This document shows positions 33,686 to 42,349 of a DNA stretch of 49,214 nucleotides, one piece after another; position 1 is the stretch's first letter; every line of letters starts with the position of its first letter. This stretch comes from Anaerolineae bacterium. GTDB lineage: Bacteria; Chloroflexota; Anaerolineae; Aggregatilineales; Aggregatilineaceae. Below the pieces are notes generated by a model. It had not been told where the DNA came from. It ran no database searches and saw only the letters and a list, made by a program, of their open reading frames with translations. The position numbers and the translations under genes were made by a program. The stretch lies in NCBI GenBank assembly GCA_016930015.1, contig JAFGHR010000043.1, forward strand, positions 1 to 49,214. Direction: 5' to 3'.

Positions 33686-34467
33686 GCAAGCCGGTTATCG
33701 AGCGTCATTCCATTCAAAACCTGTTGGCGGGTGTGTGTGTTGTTGGCGAAGGATGCCCGGTTCTCGCGCTGCACGGCTGGGGCGGCGAGATTCAAAGTTT
33801 CTGGCCGGTAGCTGAGCGCCTGGCACCCAAAGGTTATCAGGTTCACCTGCTGGATTTGCCCGGATTCGGCAAAAGTGATCTGCCGCCTGAGCCGTGGGCG
33901 GTAGCCGACTATATGCGGTTTGTGCTGGCGTACCTGGATGCCAATAAACTGGAGCGAGTCTCCATACTGGGGCATTCGTTTGGCGGGCGCATCAGCTTGA
34001 TGTTGGCGGCAAAACACCCGGAACGTGTTAACAAGATGGTGTTAGCGGCCAGCGCCGGGCTGCGTACACAGCCGACTCTCCGCCACCGGATTCTTCAAAT
34101 CGGGGCGCGCATCATCCGGCAGTTGCTTGAAACACTCCGGCTCTACGCCTGGCGCGACCGGCTCCAGGAGCGTTTCAACCGCCGGTTCGCTTCTGAAGAC
34201 TATTTGACAGCGGGGCCACTGCGCGACACATTTGTGCGTGTCATCAACGAAGACCTGACACCGATCGCGAGGCAAATCCAGGCCCCGACGGTGTTGATCT
34301 GGGGGGACCAGGATACCGAAACCCCACTCTGGCAAGGCCGCCGTTTGGAGGAACTGATCCCTGATGCGGGGTTAATTGTATTTCAGGGAACAGGCCATTT
34401 TGCATACCAGCAGCACATCGGAGATTACATTCGTATTGTTGACCATTTCCTGAGTAGTGAGAGTTGA
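33682..34467 (+). CDS. alpha/beta hydrolase
   Basis: A 261-residue cytoplasmic alpha/beta-hydrolase-fold protein. The oxyanion region is ALHGWGG, the nucleophile elbow is GHSFGG (Ser about 96), the acid is in WGDQDTETP and the His in GTGHFAYQQH, so the triad is complete. A lid domain rich in Arg and Leu (about 135-185) separates core strands. Substrate unknown. The ATG overlaps the stop of the MurA-like gene by four bases (ATGA), so the two are translationally coupled, which implies a role in the same envelope pathway. Similar hydrolases are often misnamed as ring-cleavage enzymes; I see no support for that here. Confidence 0.85.
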   Translation: MSKPVIERHSIQNLLAGVCVVGEGCPVLALHGWGGEIQSFWPVAERLAPKGYQVHLLDLPGFGKSDLPPEPWAVADYMRFVLAYLDANKLERVSILGHSFGGRISLMLAAKHPERVNKMVLAASAGLRTQPTLRHRILQIGARIIRQLLETLRLYAWRDRLQERFNRRFASEDYLTAGPLRDTFVRVINEDLTPIARQIQAPTVLIWGDQDTETPLWQGRRLEELIPDAGLIVFQGTGHFAYQQHIGDYIRIVDHFLSSES

Positions 34468-34474
34468 ACCCTCG

Positions 34475-36106
34475 ATGGTACAGGTTTTGATCTTTATCTG
34501 GCTGGCCGGTATATGGCTCCGCATCTGGCGGTTAGCGCGCTTTTTCCAGATCGAAGGGTATGACAATGCGCGTTATTTGCGCTGGCTGATCGATAAACCG
34601 CAGCGCTACCTGATGTGGCGCGCCCTTGTTTTTACCGGCGCTGCCGCCCTGCTCACGATCGCGCTGGGACTATCGGGACAAGACACGGAATCCGTCTACC
34701 TGTTGATCTGGGGCGCAGCCGCTGTATTAGCTGTGTGGCCGGAGCCGTTCAAAGAAGTCAAACAAAAGTTTAAGCTGACACAGCGTGCCACCCGGCTCTT
34801 GGTCACGGCCCTTGCGGTAGCGGTCATTGTGCTGGTTGGCGCCGAAATCGCATTCGACAACCTGGTAGATATGACCGCCAGAACCAATTTTGCCGTGATT
34901 ACCGGGGTTGGGCTGGTGGTTTATCACCTGTGCCCGCTTATCCTGCCGCTGGCCAATGTGATCATGTATCCGGTTGAAGCCAGCTTCCGGTATATGTTCC
35001 GAGCACGCGCCCGCCGCATATTGCAGCGAGCCAATCCGACCGTGATCGGCATTACCGGCAGTTATGGCAAAACCAGCACCAAAGAATACCTGGCGCACAT
35101 TCTAGGGGGACGTTACCGGGTGCTGGCCACACCGAAAAGTTACAACACACTGATGGGTGTGTGTATTGTCATCAACAACCAGCTCAAAGACGACTACGGC
35201 TACGACTATTTTATCGTTGAGATGGGCGCTTATGTTGAAGGTGAAATCCGCGGCATTTGCCACCTGGTCCAACCCGGCATCAGCATCGTGACCGCCGTTG
35301 GCCCGCAGCACTTAGAGCGATTTGGCAGTGTCGAAACGATAGCCAAAGCCAAGTACGAAATTATCGAAGCGCTGCCGCAAGATGGCGTAGGCGTGTTCAA
35401 CTGGGATAATCACTACGTTCGTTCGATGTACGAGCGCGGTTATCCTGACACCCGGCTCGCGGTTTCCTGGCAAAATGCCGATCACGCGGTCCAACTGCGC
35501 TTTCTGGCGCGCGATATTCGCGAGTCTGTGGATGGAATAACCTTCGACGTGATTGATACGTTCCTGGAAGAAGAGGCCCATTTCAACACGCCGTTGTTAG
35601 GGCAGCACAATATCACGAATATCCTGCTTGCCACAGCCGTTGCGCGGCATTTGGGCATTCCGCTAACTGAAATCGCGATGCGGGTCGCCAGCCTCGAACC
35701 GGCTGAACATCGCCTCCACCGCAAAAAATTGTCCAGCGGCATCACGTTGATCGACGATGCTTACAGCGCTAACCCGGTTGGCGCCCATAATGCGTTGGAT
35801 GTGTTAGCTTACCATACCAGTGGCCGCCGCATATTGATCACGCCGGGGCTGGTCGAACTGGGACAGCTTCAGGAACAGGAAAATAAAAAGTTGGGACACC
35901 ATGCCGCACAGGTCTGTACGGATATCGTGCTGGTTGGCATTGAACAGACGCAGCCCATCCAGCGGGGCATTCGCGCCGTTGGTTTTGATGAAGCGCGCCT
36001 GTTCATTTTTGACACGCGAGACGAAGCCATTGCATGGTTCCAACACGAACCGCAGTCTGGTGACACAGTGTTGTTCCTGAACGATTTGCCAGACACCTAT
36101 CTGTAA
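34475..36106 (+). CDS. membrane-anchored Mur ligase, MurF-like
   Basis: A 543-residue protein. The first 180 residues hold about five hydrophobic helices (starting MVQVLIFIWLAGIW). After an amphipathic linker comes a Mur-ligase domain with ATP-binding GITGSYGKTSTKE (about residue 190), the EMGAY segment, the Mur signature AVGPQHLERFGS with a conserved downstream Lys (AKAKYEI), the QHNITNILLA segment, and the C-terminal domain with HRLHRK and DDAYSANPVGA. These fit MurF, which joins D-Ala-D-Ala to the UDP-MurNAc peptide. Standard MurF is soluble and about 450 residues with an N-terminal UDP-binding domain; here that domain is replaced by membrane helices. Its operon with ddl supports a D-Ala-D-Ala-adding role, but a lipid-linked substrate is possible. 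A GTG at 34457 is an alternative start. Confidence 0.85.
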   Translation: MVQVLIFIWLAGIWLRIWRLARFFQIEGYDNARYLRWLIDKPQRYLMWRALVFTGAAALLTIALGLSGQDTESVYLLIWGAAAVLAVWPEPFKEVKQKFKLTQRATRLLVTALAVAVIVLVGAEIAFDNLVDMTARTNFAVITGVGLVVYHLCPLILPLANVIMYPVEASFRYMFRARARRILQRANPTVIGITGSYGKTSTKEYLAHILGGRYRVLATPKSYNTLMGVCIVINNQLKDDYGYDYFIVEMGAYVEGEIRGICHLVQPGISIVTAVGPQHLERFGSVETIAKAKYEIIEALPQDGVGVFNWDNHYVRSMYERGYPDTRLAVSWQNADHAVQLRFLARDIRESVDGITFDVIDTFLEEEAHFNTPLLGQHNITNILLATAVARHLGIPLTEIAMRVASLEPAEHRLHRKKLSSGITLIDDAYSANPVGAHNALDVLAYHTSGRRILITPGLVELGQLQEQENKKLGHHAAQVCTDIVLVGIEQTQPIQRGIRAVGFDEARLFIFDTRDEAIAWFQHEPQSGDTVLFLNDLPDTYL

Positions 36107-36171
36107 ACAATCAGGCGCGTATGTGGCAGTCATCACTGTTGATATCAACTCGAAAGAAGGGTAAATAGACG

Positions 36172-37362
36172 ATGAGCACTTCGGGAAAACGTACAGTTGG
36201 TGTAATTTTCGGCAGCCGATCTGTCGAACATGATGTGTCGATTGTTACCGCTCAACAGGTTATGCAGGCGATGCAGCCCCATAAATATGATGTGGTTCCC
36301 ATCTACATCACGCGTGATGGACGCTGGATTACAGGCGCAGGCTTGCGTGATTTGAAAAATTTTCAGGCCGACAACATCGCCGAACTGATGGGCATCAGCG
36401 AGACGTTGATCTCACCGAGCACGCAACATCACGGCATGATCACGCCTCCCACCAGCGGCCTGTTTAGGCGCAATCATGTTCGCCGCCTGGACGTTGTATT
36501 CCCGGTTGTTCATGGTTCTCACGGTGAAGACGGTACACTTCAGGGGCTGCTGGAACTGGCGGATATTCCGTATGTGGGTGCCGGTGTGATGGCCTCCGCC
36601 ATCATGCGCGACAAATTAATGACCAAAGCCTTGTTATCCCATTTTGATATCCCGGTCGTACCGCACATCGGGTTCACGCGCCAAACCTGGATCACCGATC
36701 CCAAACATATCTTGCAGCGTATAAAAACCGAACTGGGTTACCCGGTGTTTGTCAAACCGGCTTCACTGGGATCAAGTATCGGCGTGGCTCGCGCAGCGAA
36801 CGCCGAGGAAGTACAAAATTACATCAACATTGCGGCCAATTTTGACCGGCGGCTGGTGGTCGAAACCGCCATGGACGAGGCTGTCGAGATCAACTGCGCC
36901 GTGATGGGAAATGACGACATCCGCGCGTCTGTGCTCGAACAACCGATCACCTGGCAGGAGTTTTTGACCTACGAGGAAAAATACATGCGCAGCGAGGGAG
37001 CCGCCGGGATGAAAGGCGCCGAACGCAAAATCCCCGCCCCAATCTCGGACGAATTGACAGGTCACATCAAGAAAATGGCAGTTGATGCTTTTGCGGCTCT
37101 CGATGGACGGGGTACGGCCCGTGTTGATTTCCTGGTTAAGGAATCGACCGGCGAGGTTTATCTGAACGAAATCAACACCATGCCCGGCTCGCTGGCTTTT
37201 TACTTGTGGCAGGAAGACGGGTTGACGCCAACACAGGTTGTTGATGAACTGATCGAACTGGCGTTTGACGCTTTCACCGAAAAACGCAAGACAACCTACA
37301 GCCACAAAACCGGCCTGATCGCACATGCTGCCGCCAGGGGATTGAAAGGCATTAAAAAATAG
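36172..37362 (+). CDS. ddl: D-alanine--D-alanine ligase
   Basis: Joins two D-alanines using ATP, making the dipeptide that the Mur ligase adds to peptidoglycan precursor. The 396-residue ATP-grasp protein shows FGSRSVEHDVSIVTA at the N-terminus, PVVHGSHGEDGTLQGLLEL, the central FVKPASLGSSIGV, and the Mg/ATP end YLNEINTMPGSLAFYLW. It is longer than the common 300-residue Ddl because of insertions near residues 75-100 and 250-290, as in the longer Ddl subgroup. AAGAAGGG lies about ten bases before the ATG. The 65-base gap from the Mur ligase gene has no terminator, so it is probably in the same operon. Confidence 0.95.
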   Translation: MSTSGKRTVGVIFGSRSVEHDVSIVTAQQVMQAMQPHKYDVVPIYITRDGRWITGAGLRDLKNFQADNIAELMGISETLISPSTQHHGMITPPTSGLFRRNHVRRLDVVFPVVHGSHGEDGTLQGLLELADIPYVGAGVMASAIMRDKLMTKALLSHFDIPVVPHIGFTRQTWITDPKHILQRIKTELGYPVFVKPASLGSSIGVARAANAEEVQNYINIAANFDRRLVVETAMDEAVEINCAVMGNDDIRASVLEQPITWQEFLTYEEKYMRSEGAAGMKGAERKIPAPISDELTGHIKKMAVDAFAALDGRGTARVDFLVKESTGEVYLNEINTMPGSLAFYLWQEDGLTPTQVVDELIELAFDAFTEKRKTTYSHKTGLIAHAAARGLKGIKK

Positions 37363-37385
37363 CTGCACCAGCCTGGATAGGGCGC

Positions 37386-38146
37386 TTGAAAGCGGTTGCG
37401 CATCCCTGGATCGATCCGCTGCTCAGCACGCGCGATCATCGATGTGCCCGGCGGGCGTTACAGTCACTGCCAGCCGGTGAGTACCGCGTTGGTGTCCGGG
37501 TGCCCTATTACGCACAATTCGCCAGCCCGGAGCGCATTCACGATTACATCCACCGGGGTTATGACGGCACACACGATCCTGACTGGCACACGTTTGGGGC
37601 AGATGTCCCGGAAGATTACGCGTTTTGGTCACACCGTGTGTGCGCGCTGGCGTGTATCAAAATGGCCGTTGGCGCGTTTTATCCAGATGCGCAGCTCACA
37701 TTATGGGACCTGGTGCAGCAAGGTTTGGCGGTAAACGGGTACACTGTTCGTGATGAACGCGGGCGCTGGGTTGACCAGGGGTGGTATGTACATGCGCAAA
37801 AACACCTGGCCGGGCTGCACACGGGTTAACCGCAGAGACACGCGCTTATGCCTCACCGTGGACGGTGTGCCGTTACATCCAGGCGGGCTGGTTAGTCGGT
37901 GCGTCCGTGACGCCGGAGCTTGGCGAGCGCCATCCCCGGCGGCGGTATTATGGCGGGCATGTTGTGCTGGTCTTCGGCTTTTTATGGGATGGCCGCCGCC
38001 CGACTCACTATATGCTGCATAACCCGTCCGGACGGTATGCCGAACTCCAGGCTGGCGCCGTGATCCCGGCCCCGCGATTTAATGCAACCTTTGCGCGGCG
38101 GTTGATCGCGCTGCGACCAATCGCGTCGCGCTCGATAACACCGTAG
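37386..38146 (+). pseudogene. C39-like cysteine peptidase broken by a frameshift
   Basis: Two overlapping frames together give one protein. The first (37386-37829, TTG start after AGGG) has YRVGVRVPYYAQFASPE, AFWSHRVCALACIKMAV with the likely catalytic Cys, and GWYVHAQKHLAGLHTG, then stops. The second (continuing to 38146) resumes at LTAETRAYASPWTVCRYIQA and has GGHVVLVFGF with the likely catalytic His and HNPSGRYAEL. Reading passes smoothly from HTG to LTAET if one G is added to the GGG run at about 37825-37827. This order (Cys, then His and Asn) is that of C39-like peptidases. It may be a real single-base loss or a sequencing error in a G-run. It follows ddl by 23 bases. Confidence 0.75.
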
Positions 38147-38185
38147 ACCGCACAAAGCCCGATAGAGCGTGAATCACTACAACAA

Positions 38186-38217
38186 AACAGCCTGCCGTGG
38201 TGTGATGGCAGGCTGTT
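38186..38217. terminator. bidirectional terminator between C39-like gene and histidine-kinase-like gene
   Basis: AACAGCCTGCC (38186-38196) and GGCAGGCTGTT (38207-38217) form a perfect 11-bp stem with a ten-base loop. On the minus strand it is followed by TTGTTG after TT, giving a T-rich tail; on the plus strand the tail is poorer. It lies between two convergent genes. Confidence 0.7.
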
Positions 38218-38255
38218 GTCGAGCCTGTTATGTGGTTATATGCCAGCGCAGCGCT

Positions 38256-39389
38256 TTAGTTTTCGTTTGACGCTCGCCAGGGCAGCAGCTTAAAGCTCAT
38301 CGTCGTACCCACACCTTCATCGCTGGTAAACCAGATGCGCCCGCCCATCGCTTCGATTTCCATTTTGGCGAGATAGAGACTGACACCATACCCAAACTCG
38401 GCGATGATCTGCGGCTGGCGAGCGCGCTGGAACGGTGCGAATACCCGGCCTGCTTCCTTAGCACGAATACCATACCCCTGATCAATAATGTCGATCTGAG
38501 CACTCCGGGTTTTCGCCATAGGTGTAGCGCGGATCGTAATCGGCGTACCCGGCTCACTATACATCACGCTGTTCCGCAGCAGATCACGCACAATATCTGT
38601 CAGGTGCGTTTTGGAGGCCGACACGACCAGTTCGTCAGGAACATCCAGCCGGATACGATCCCGATAATCTACTGTTGGGTCCGGGGATTCTACCAGCGGC
38701 GTTTCAGTTATATCCTCTAACAAGTCCTCTAGGAATTCAGCCAGGTGAATGGGTTTCCGATTAGTGCGGATCATGTCGCCGAGTTGGCCGATCCGGATCA
38801 CCTCCAACCGGTGGAGCAGGTTCATCAGCAGCTCCAGACGATACATGTGGACCGCCATGATATCGGCAAATCCCAACACCTGTTTCGCCAGAACATCAGC
38901 GGTTGTATTCGGGGTGCGCTTGGTGATCACCTGCTTGATCAATTCAGCATGGCCGCGTGTACTGGTGATGGACATGCGCGCTTCAGAGCGAAATGTGCTC
39001 ATCAATTCGACCAGTGATGACCAGTCAGGCCGCTCTAACGTGATCATAGTGTAAATCGCACCACCCGACCCGTAAATGGCTGTTGCCCAACACGGGGTAT
39101 AAGCGCCCGACAGAAACGTATGAAAACGAACGGCTTCGGTCTGGCGCAGCGCTTTGGCCCGGATATCATCCGCTGGTGGCCGCTCATCGGTCACGGCGTC
39201 GAGCAGCATCGCTGCCGCACGCCATCCTTCCGCCCGGACAAGCACCAGATTCGCGCCCAAAATAGCACGCGCGGCCACATTGTCCAACACCAACCGATCC
39301 TCGGCATCAAAAATAAGCACACCTTGCCCCAGGCCATCGAGCACAGCGCGAAAATCCAGGCTATCAGATAATGATTTAGCGTTAGCCAT
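38256..39389 (-). CDS. histidine-kinase-like protein without phosphoacceptor His
   Basis: A soluble 377-residue protein. An N-terminal PAS-like domain (about 8-120, GLGQGVLIFDAEDRLVLDN) is followed by a dimerisation region (about 125-200) and a HATPase (about 240-375) with N-box RDLLRNSVMYS, G1 DQGYGIR, G2 GYGVSLYLAKM and the end EGVGTTMSF. In the H-box position it reads FRSEARMSITSTRGHAELI. Aligned to FVSHELRTPLTSIRGYAELL-type sequences, the phosphoacceptor His and the Pro are missing while the flanks are kept. It may bind ATP and signal by conformation, or be inactive. Start at 39389 is supported by GGGAGG five bases upstream. Confidence 0.82.
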   Translation of the reverse strand: MANAKSLSDSLDFRAVLDGLGQGVLIFDAEDRLVLDNVAARAILGANLVLVRAEGWRAAAMLLDAVTDERPPADDIRAKALRQTEAVRFHTFLSGAYTPCWATAIYGSGGAIYTMITLERPDWSSLVELMSTFRSEARMSITSTRGHAELIKQVITKRTPNTTADVLAKQVLGFADIMAVHMYRLELLMNLLHRLEVIRIGQLGDMIRTNRKPIHLAEFLEDLLEDITETPLVESPDPTVDYRDRIRLDVPDELVVSASKTHLTDIVRDLLRNSVMYSEPGTPITIRATPMAKTRSAQIDIIDQGYGIRAKEAGRVFAPFQRARQPQIIAEFGYGVSLYLAKMEIEAMGGRIWFTSDEGVGTTMSFKLLPWRASNEN

Positions 39390-39412
39390 AATTCCTCCCA
39401 ATGATTACTTTA

Positions 39413-39440
39413 ATTATCGTCAGCCTGAACAGATTGTCCA
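39413..39440 (-). promoter_or_regulatory. candidate promoter for the kinase-like gene
   Basis: On the minus strand TGGACA (39440-39435) and GATAAT (39418-39413) are 16 bases apart, each one base from consensus. The transcript would start near 39406, leaving a leader of less than 20 bases that still contains the GGGAGG ribosome site. Confidence 0.5.
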
Positions 39441-39796
39441 GTTCGACCAAAACCATGATTCATCACACCCCAGACGGCGACCGGTTTTTGCATTATTCTG
39501 TGTGGCATGCTAGCCTTCTTCCACTTTGCAGTATATTGTCCCCATGACGGGTTTCAGCAGCAAAAAGGTGTACCAACGCCTGTTATTGGTCTGAATCCCT
39601 ATTTGCTGCCGAGTAACTCTACTGCCCAAAAACGCCGGTAACCAAAGCGCTAAAGCAAGAGCGTGCAGGAAAAACTAAAAAAGATTGGCCAACAATACGA
39701 TACTTGATTTAGTTCGCGGTCACCGGATTGGTTTTCTGCGTACTTCTATGGTCGGAGTGAGAGTACATTGGTTATTATCTTCATTGAGGGAACCCG
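39441..39796. other. intergenic region before the polysaccharide cluster
   Basis: About 355 bases without a gene. It should hold the promoter of the glycan cluster. TTGGCC (39685) and TTTAGT (39708) with 17-base spacing are the best pair I see, each only four of six matches, so no promoter is called. A GAGGGAA ribosome site sits at its right end. Confidence 0.35.
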
Positions 39797-40591
39797 ATGA
39801 GCCAGCTTGCCGTGTTTGTCATGTCGTGTGACGCTTACGCCGATCTCTGGTCCCCTTTCTTTTCTCTTTTTTTCAAATACTGGCCCGCTTGCCCCTATCC
39901 GGTTTATCTGTTAGCAAACCACCTGGACTATTCAGACGAGCGCGTGACCACCATCAAAGTAGGAGACGATATCAACTGGGCTCATACGTTCTCCAGAGGG
40001 CTGCAAGCAGTACCGGAGCCATACGTACTGCTGCTGCTCGAAGATTATCTTTTCGAAGCACCGGTTGACAGTGCCCGTATCGAAGCCTTGTTTGACTATA
40101 TGCGAGAGAAAAACGCAGCTTATTTACGACTGCGGCCTTCACCACCGCCGGACATGGCCTGTCCAGACAATGATGATGTAGGGGAAATCTCAAAGGGAGC
40201 GGCATACCGCCTGACAACACAAGCAGGACTCTGGGATCGCCAGATTTTGCTATCACTGGTGAAAGAGGGCGAAACGCCCTGGCAGTTTGAGATCGAAGGC
40301 TCGCGGCGCACAGATGAACTTGACCGGCCTTTTTTGAGCATTCGAAAAGGCATATCGTGGCCGATCAAGTACTATTGGTACACTGCTGTATTTAGAGGTG
40401 CCTGGTGCCGTGACGCGGTACGGATGTGCAAGCGTGAAGGTATTGATGTTGATTTGTCATCCCGACAGCTTGAACCGTGGGGCAGGTATTTTCGACGGTT
40501 AGTAGAAAAACATTGGCCTGCGTTGTTCCGTCTGCAACGCCGCATAAAAGCAAAACTCAAACGGGCACTAAACCTCCACCATTCTCGATGA
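39797..40591 (+). CDS. putative glycosyltransferase-like protein of polysaccharide cluster
   Basis: A 264-residue soluble protein of uncertain family. It begins with a GT-A-like strand and loop (LAVFVMSCDAYADLWSPFF), has YPVYLLANHLDY and a clear acidic site EPYVLLLLEDYLFEAP that may act like a DxD motif, then a variable middle and a basic C-terminal helix (RRIKAKLKRALN). Similar proteins of this start pattern occur in capsule and O-antigen clusters, where they are annotated as putative glycosyltransferases. No membrane segment is seen. GAGGGAA precedes the ATG. It opens the plus-strand glycan cluster, 92 bases ahead of the flippase, which fits a role in assembling the repeat unit; the sugar and acceptor are unknown. 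Confidence 0.6.
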   Translation: MSQLAVFVMSCDAYADLWSPFFSLFFKYWPACPYPVYLLANHLDYSDERVTTIKVGDDINWAHTFSRGLQAVPEPYVLLLLEDYLFEAPVDSARIEALFDYMREKNAAYLRLRPSPPPDMACPDNDDVGEISKGAAYRLTTQAGLWDRQILLSLVKEGETPWQFEIEGSRRTDELDRPFLSIRKGISWPIKYYWYTAVFRGAWCRDAVRMCKREGIDVDLSSRQLEPWGRYFRRLVEKHWPALFRLQRRIKAKLKRALNLHHSR

Positions 40592-40683
40592 GTATTCGAC
40601 ACGCGTATGTTAGTGGTTGATATATACCCGCTGCAATTACCATTTGACGACATACGCATCACTTATGCGATGGAAAACCTTGC

Positions 40684-42285
40684 ATGACCGTTGATAAACA
40701 ACATGACACCATACCTCCTCAAAAGGTAAACCGGCGCCGCGCAGCATTAACGGTGCTGGTTGGGGGAAACATCAACAGCGCCATCACGGTTGTGTTTGGG
40801 CTGGTGACTATTCCCATCTACCTCCATTACATCGGCTCGCGCCTATACGGTGCCTGGGTTGGTTCGGGTGAAATCGTAACCTGGTTGTCCGTTTTGGAGG
40901 TTGGCCTGGCTTCCGTCATGATTCAACGCATGGCGAAAGCCTATGGTAACCAGGAACGCCAAAAAGTGGCAGAGTACTTTGCCAGTGGTTTTCTGCTTCA
41001 AGTGTGCCTCATCTCACTCATTGTGCTGCTGGCGCTGATCGTATCGGTTTTTGTGCCGAGATGGATGGAGATTTCAGGCAGCGACGCACGTGTACTATCC
41101 GGGAGTTTTGTACTCGCTGCCCTTGGCACCGGCTTAACGTTTATAAACAATGGCATTGTAGGCTTTGCCATGGCGCTCCAACGAACGCTTTTTTACAACG
41201 TTATGAATATCATTGGAACCATTCTCCGGTTTTCACTCACCCTGTTTTTGCTCTATCATGGTCATGGTCTATGGTCGATTCCTATCGGCGTACTGGCAAA
41301 AGCTATCTTGCTGGTGACGGCCAATTCGATCCACGCCATCTGGTTGTTCGGTACTGAAATCCACGCACCGTTCCGGCCAACGCGGCGTGTTATGCGTGAT
41401 CTGGCCATTATTTCGCCCGCGCTGTTTTTTTCAAAACTGGGCAACGCGCTCTCACAACGAACTGAAGTTGCGCTCATCGCCGTATTCATCAAACCTGAGA
41501 TGGCTACCGTTTATTCGCTTACCCGCCGGGTGGCCGAACTGCTCCAAACTTTCCTCGACCACTTTGGTGGCGCCACGTTTGGCGGATTCGCACATCTTGT
41601 TGGCGAAGGCAACCGCACCCGTGCAGCCCAGATTCATACCGAAGTGATGTCGTTATACAGTTTTGTGGCGCTGCTGTTTTTTAGCGTCTACATGGCGCTG
41701 AATCACACATTTATCAATTTGTGGGTGGGTTCCGACCAATTCGGCGGCCAGGTGTTGACGATACTGATCGGCCTGAGCACATTTACGGCTGGCCGGTCGC
41801 AGGTAATGACCTACTTATATGGCGCAACCGGACGCTTGATTCAAAGTTCCTACCTCGTGTTTGCCGAGTCATTGTTCAGGCTGCCCCTACTGCTCATTGT
41901 ATTGGCAACGGCAGGAGTCGAGTTCGCCCCGTTACCCAAACTCATCACATCGTTTGTGGTGGCGGAAATCGCGCTGCATGTCACATTTCGCGAGCTCACC
42001 GGCGAGAATGCCACGACCAATAAAGGTGGGCGCCGCGTGACGCTGGTTTTGTTCACTGTCATAATAACAACGGCTTCTGTTATCGGCTTTTTTGTGCTGA
42101 CCGAATCATGGTTCGTGTTGGCTATAGTGGCAGCATTATTGTGTAGTGTTTTCGGTGTTATCATCATCATACTGGACTTACGCGCGCGACACATTGCCAA
42201 ATCGATAAGGGGGAAAACGCATCGTTTTGTCGCGCGGTGGACCAGGCAGTTTTCTGCCCGCCTGACCGGGGCAGGTGTGAAATGA
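40684..42285 (+). CDS. Wzx-type polysaccharide flippase (MOP superfamily)
   Basis: A 533-residue integral membrane protein with about 12-14 hydrophobic helices and the polysaccharide-synthase family start: VLVGGNINSAITVVFGLVTI, then YLHYIGSRLYGAWVGSGEI. The pattern of helices and charged loops matches Wzx/RfbX-like flippases that move undecaprenyl-linked repeat units across the membrane. The last 40 residues are basic and cytoplasmic (RWTRQFSARLTG). The ribosome site is weak. Together with the polymerase-like gene at 44651-45979 this indicates a Wzx/Wzy-dependent polysaccharide. Confidence 0.88.
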   Translation: MTVDKQHDTIPPQKVNRRRAALTVLVGGNINSAITVVFGLVTIPIYLHYIGSRLYGAWVGSGEIVTWLSVLEVGLASVMIQRMAKAYGNQERQKVAEYFASGFLLQVCLISLIVLLALIVSVFVPRWMEISGSDARVLSGSFVLAALGTGLTFINNGIVGFAMALQRTLFYNVMNIIGTILRFSLTLFLLYHGHGLWSIPIGVLAKAILLVTANSIHAIWLFGTEIHAPFRPTRRVMRDLAIISPALFFSKLGNALSQRTEVALIAVFIKPEMATVYSLTRRVAELLQTFLDHFGGATFGGFAHLVGEGNRTRAAQIHTEVMSLYSFVALLFFSVYMALNHTFINLWVGSDQFGGQVLTILIGLSTFTAGRSQVMTYLYGATGRLIQSSYLVFAESLFRLPLLLIVLATAGVEFAPLPKLITSFVVAEIALHVTFRELTGENATTNKGGRRVTLVLFTVIITTASVIGFFVLTESWFVLAIVAALLCSVFGVIIIILDLRARHIAKSIRGKTHRFVARWTRQFSARLTGAGVK

Positions 42286-42349
42286 TTGGCGTCACGCGCT
42301 GCGATTTTCGAAATATCTCGACACTCAATCCGGGACTGGTTAAAACCCA

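Noticed and set aside
37790..37800. programmed -1 frameshift at the AAAAA run of the C39-like gene
   Set aside because: The codon phase gives poor re-pairing of the P-site tRNA, and the protein reads more smoothly if the shift is at the later GGG run.
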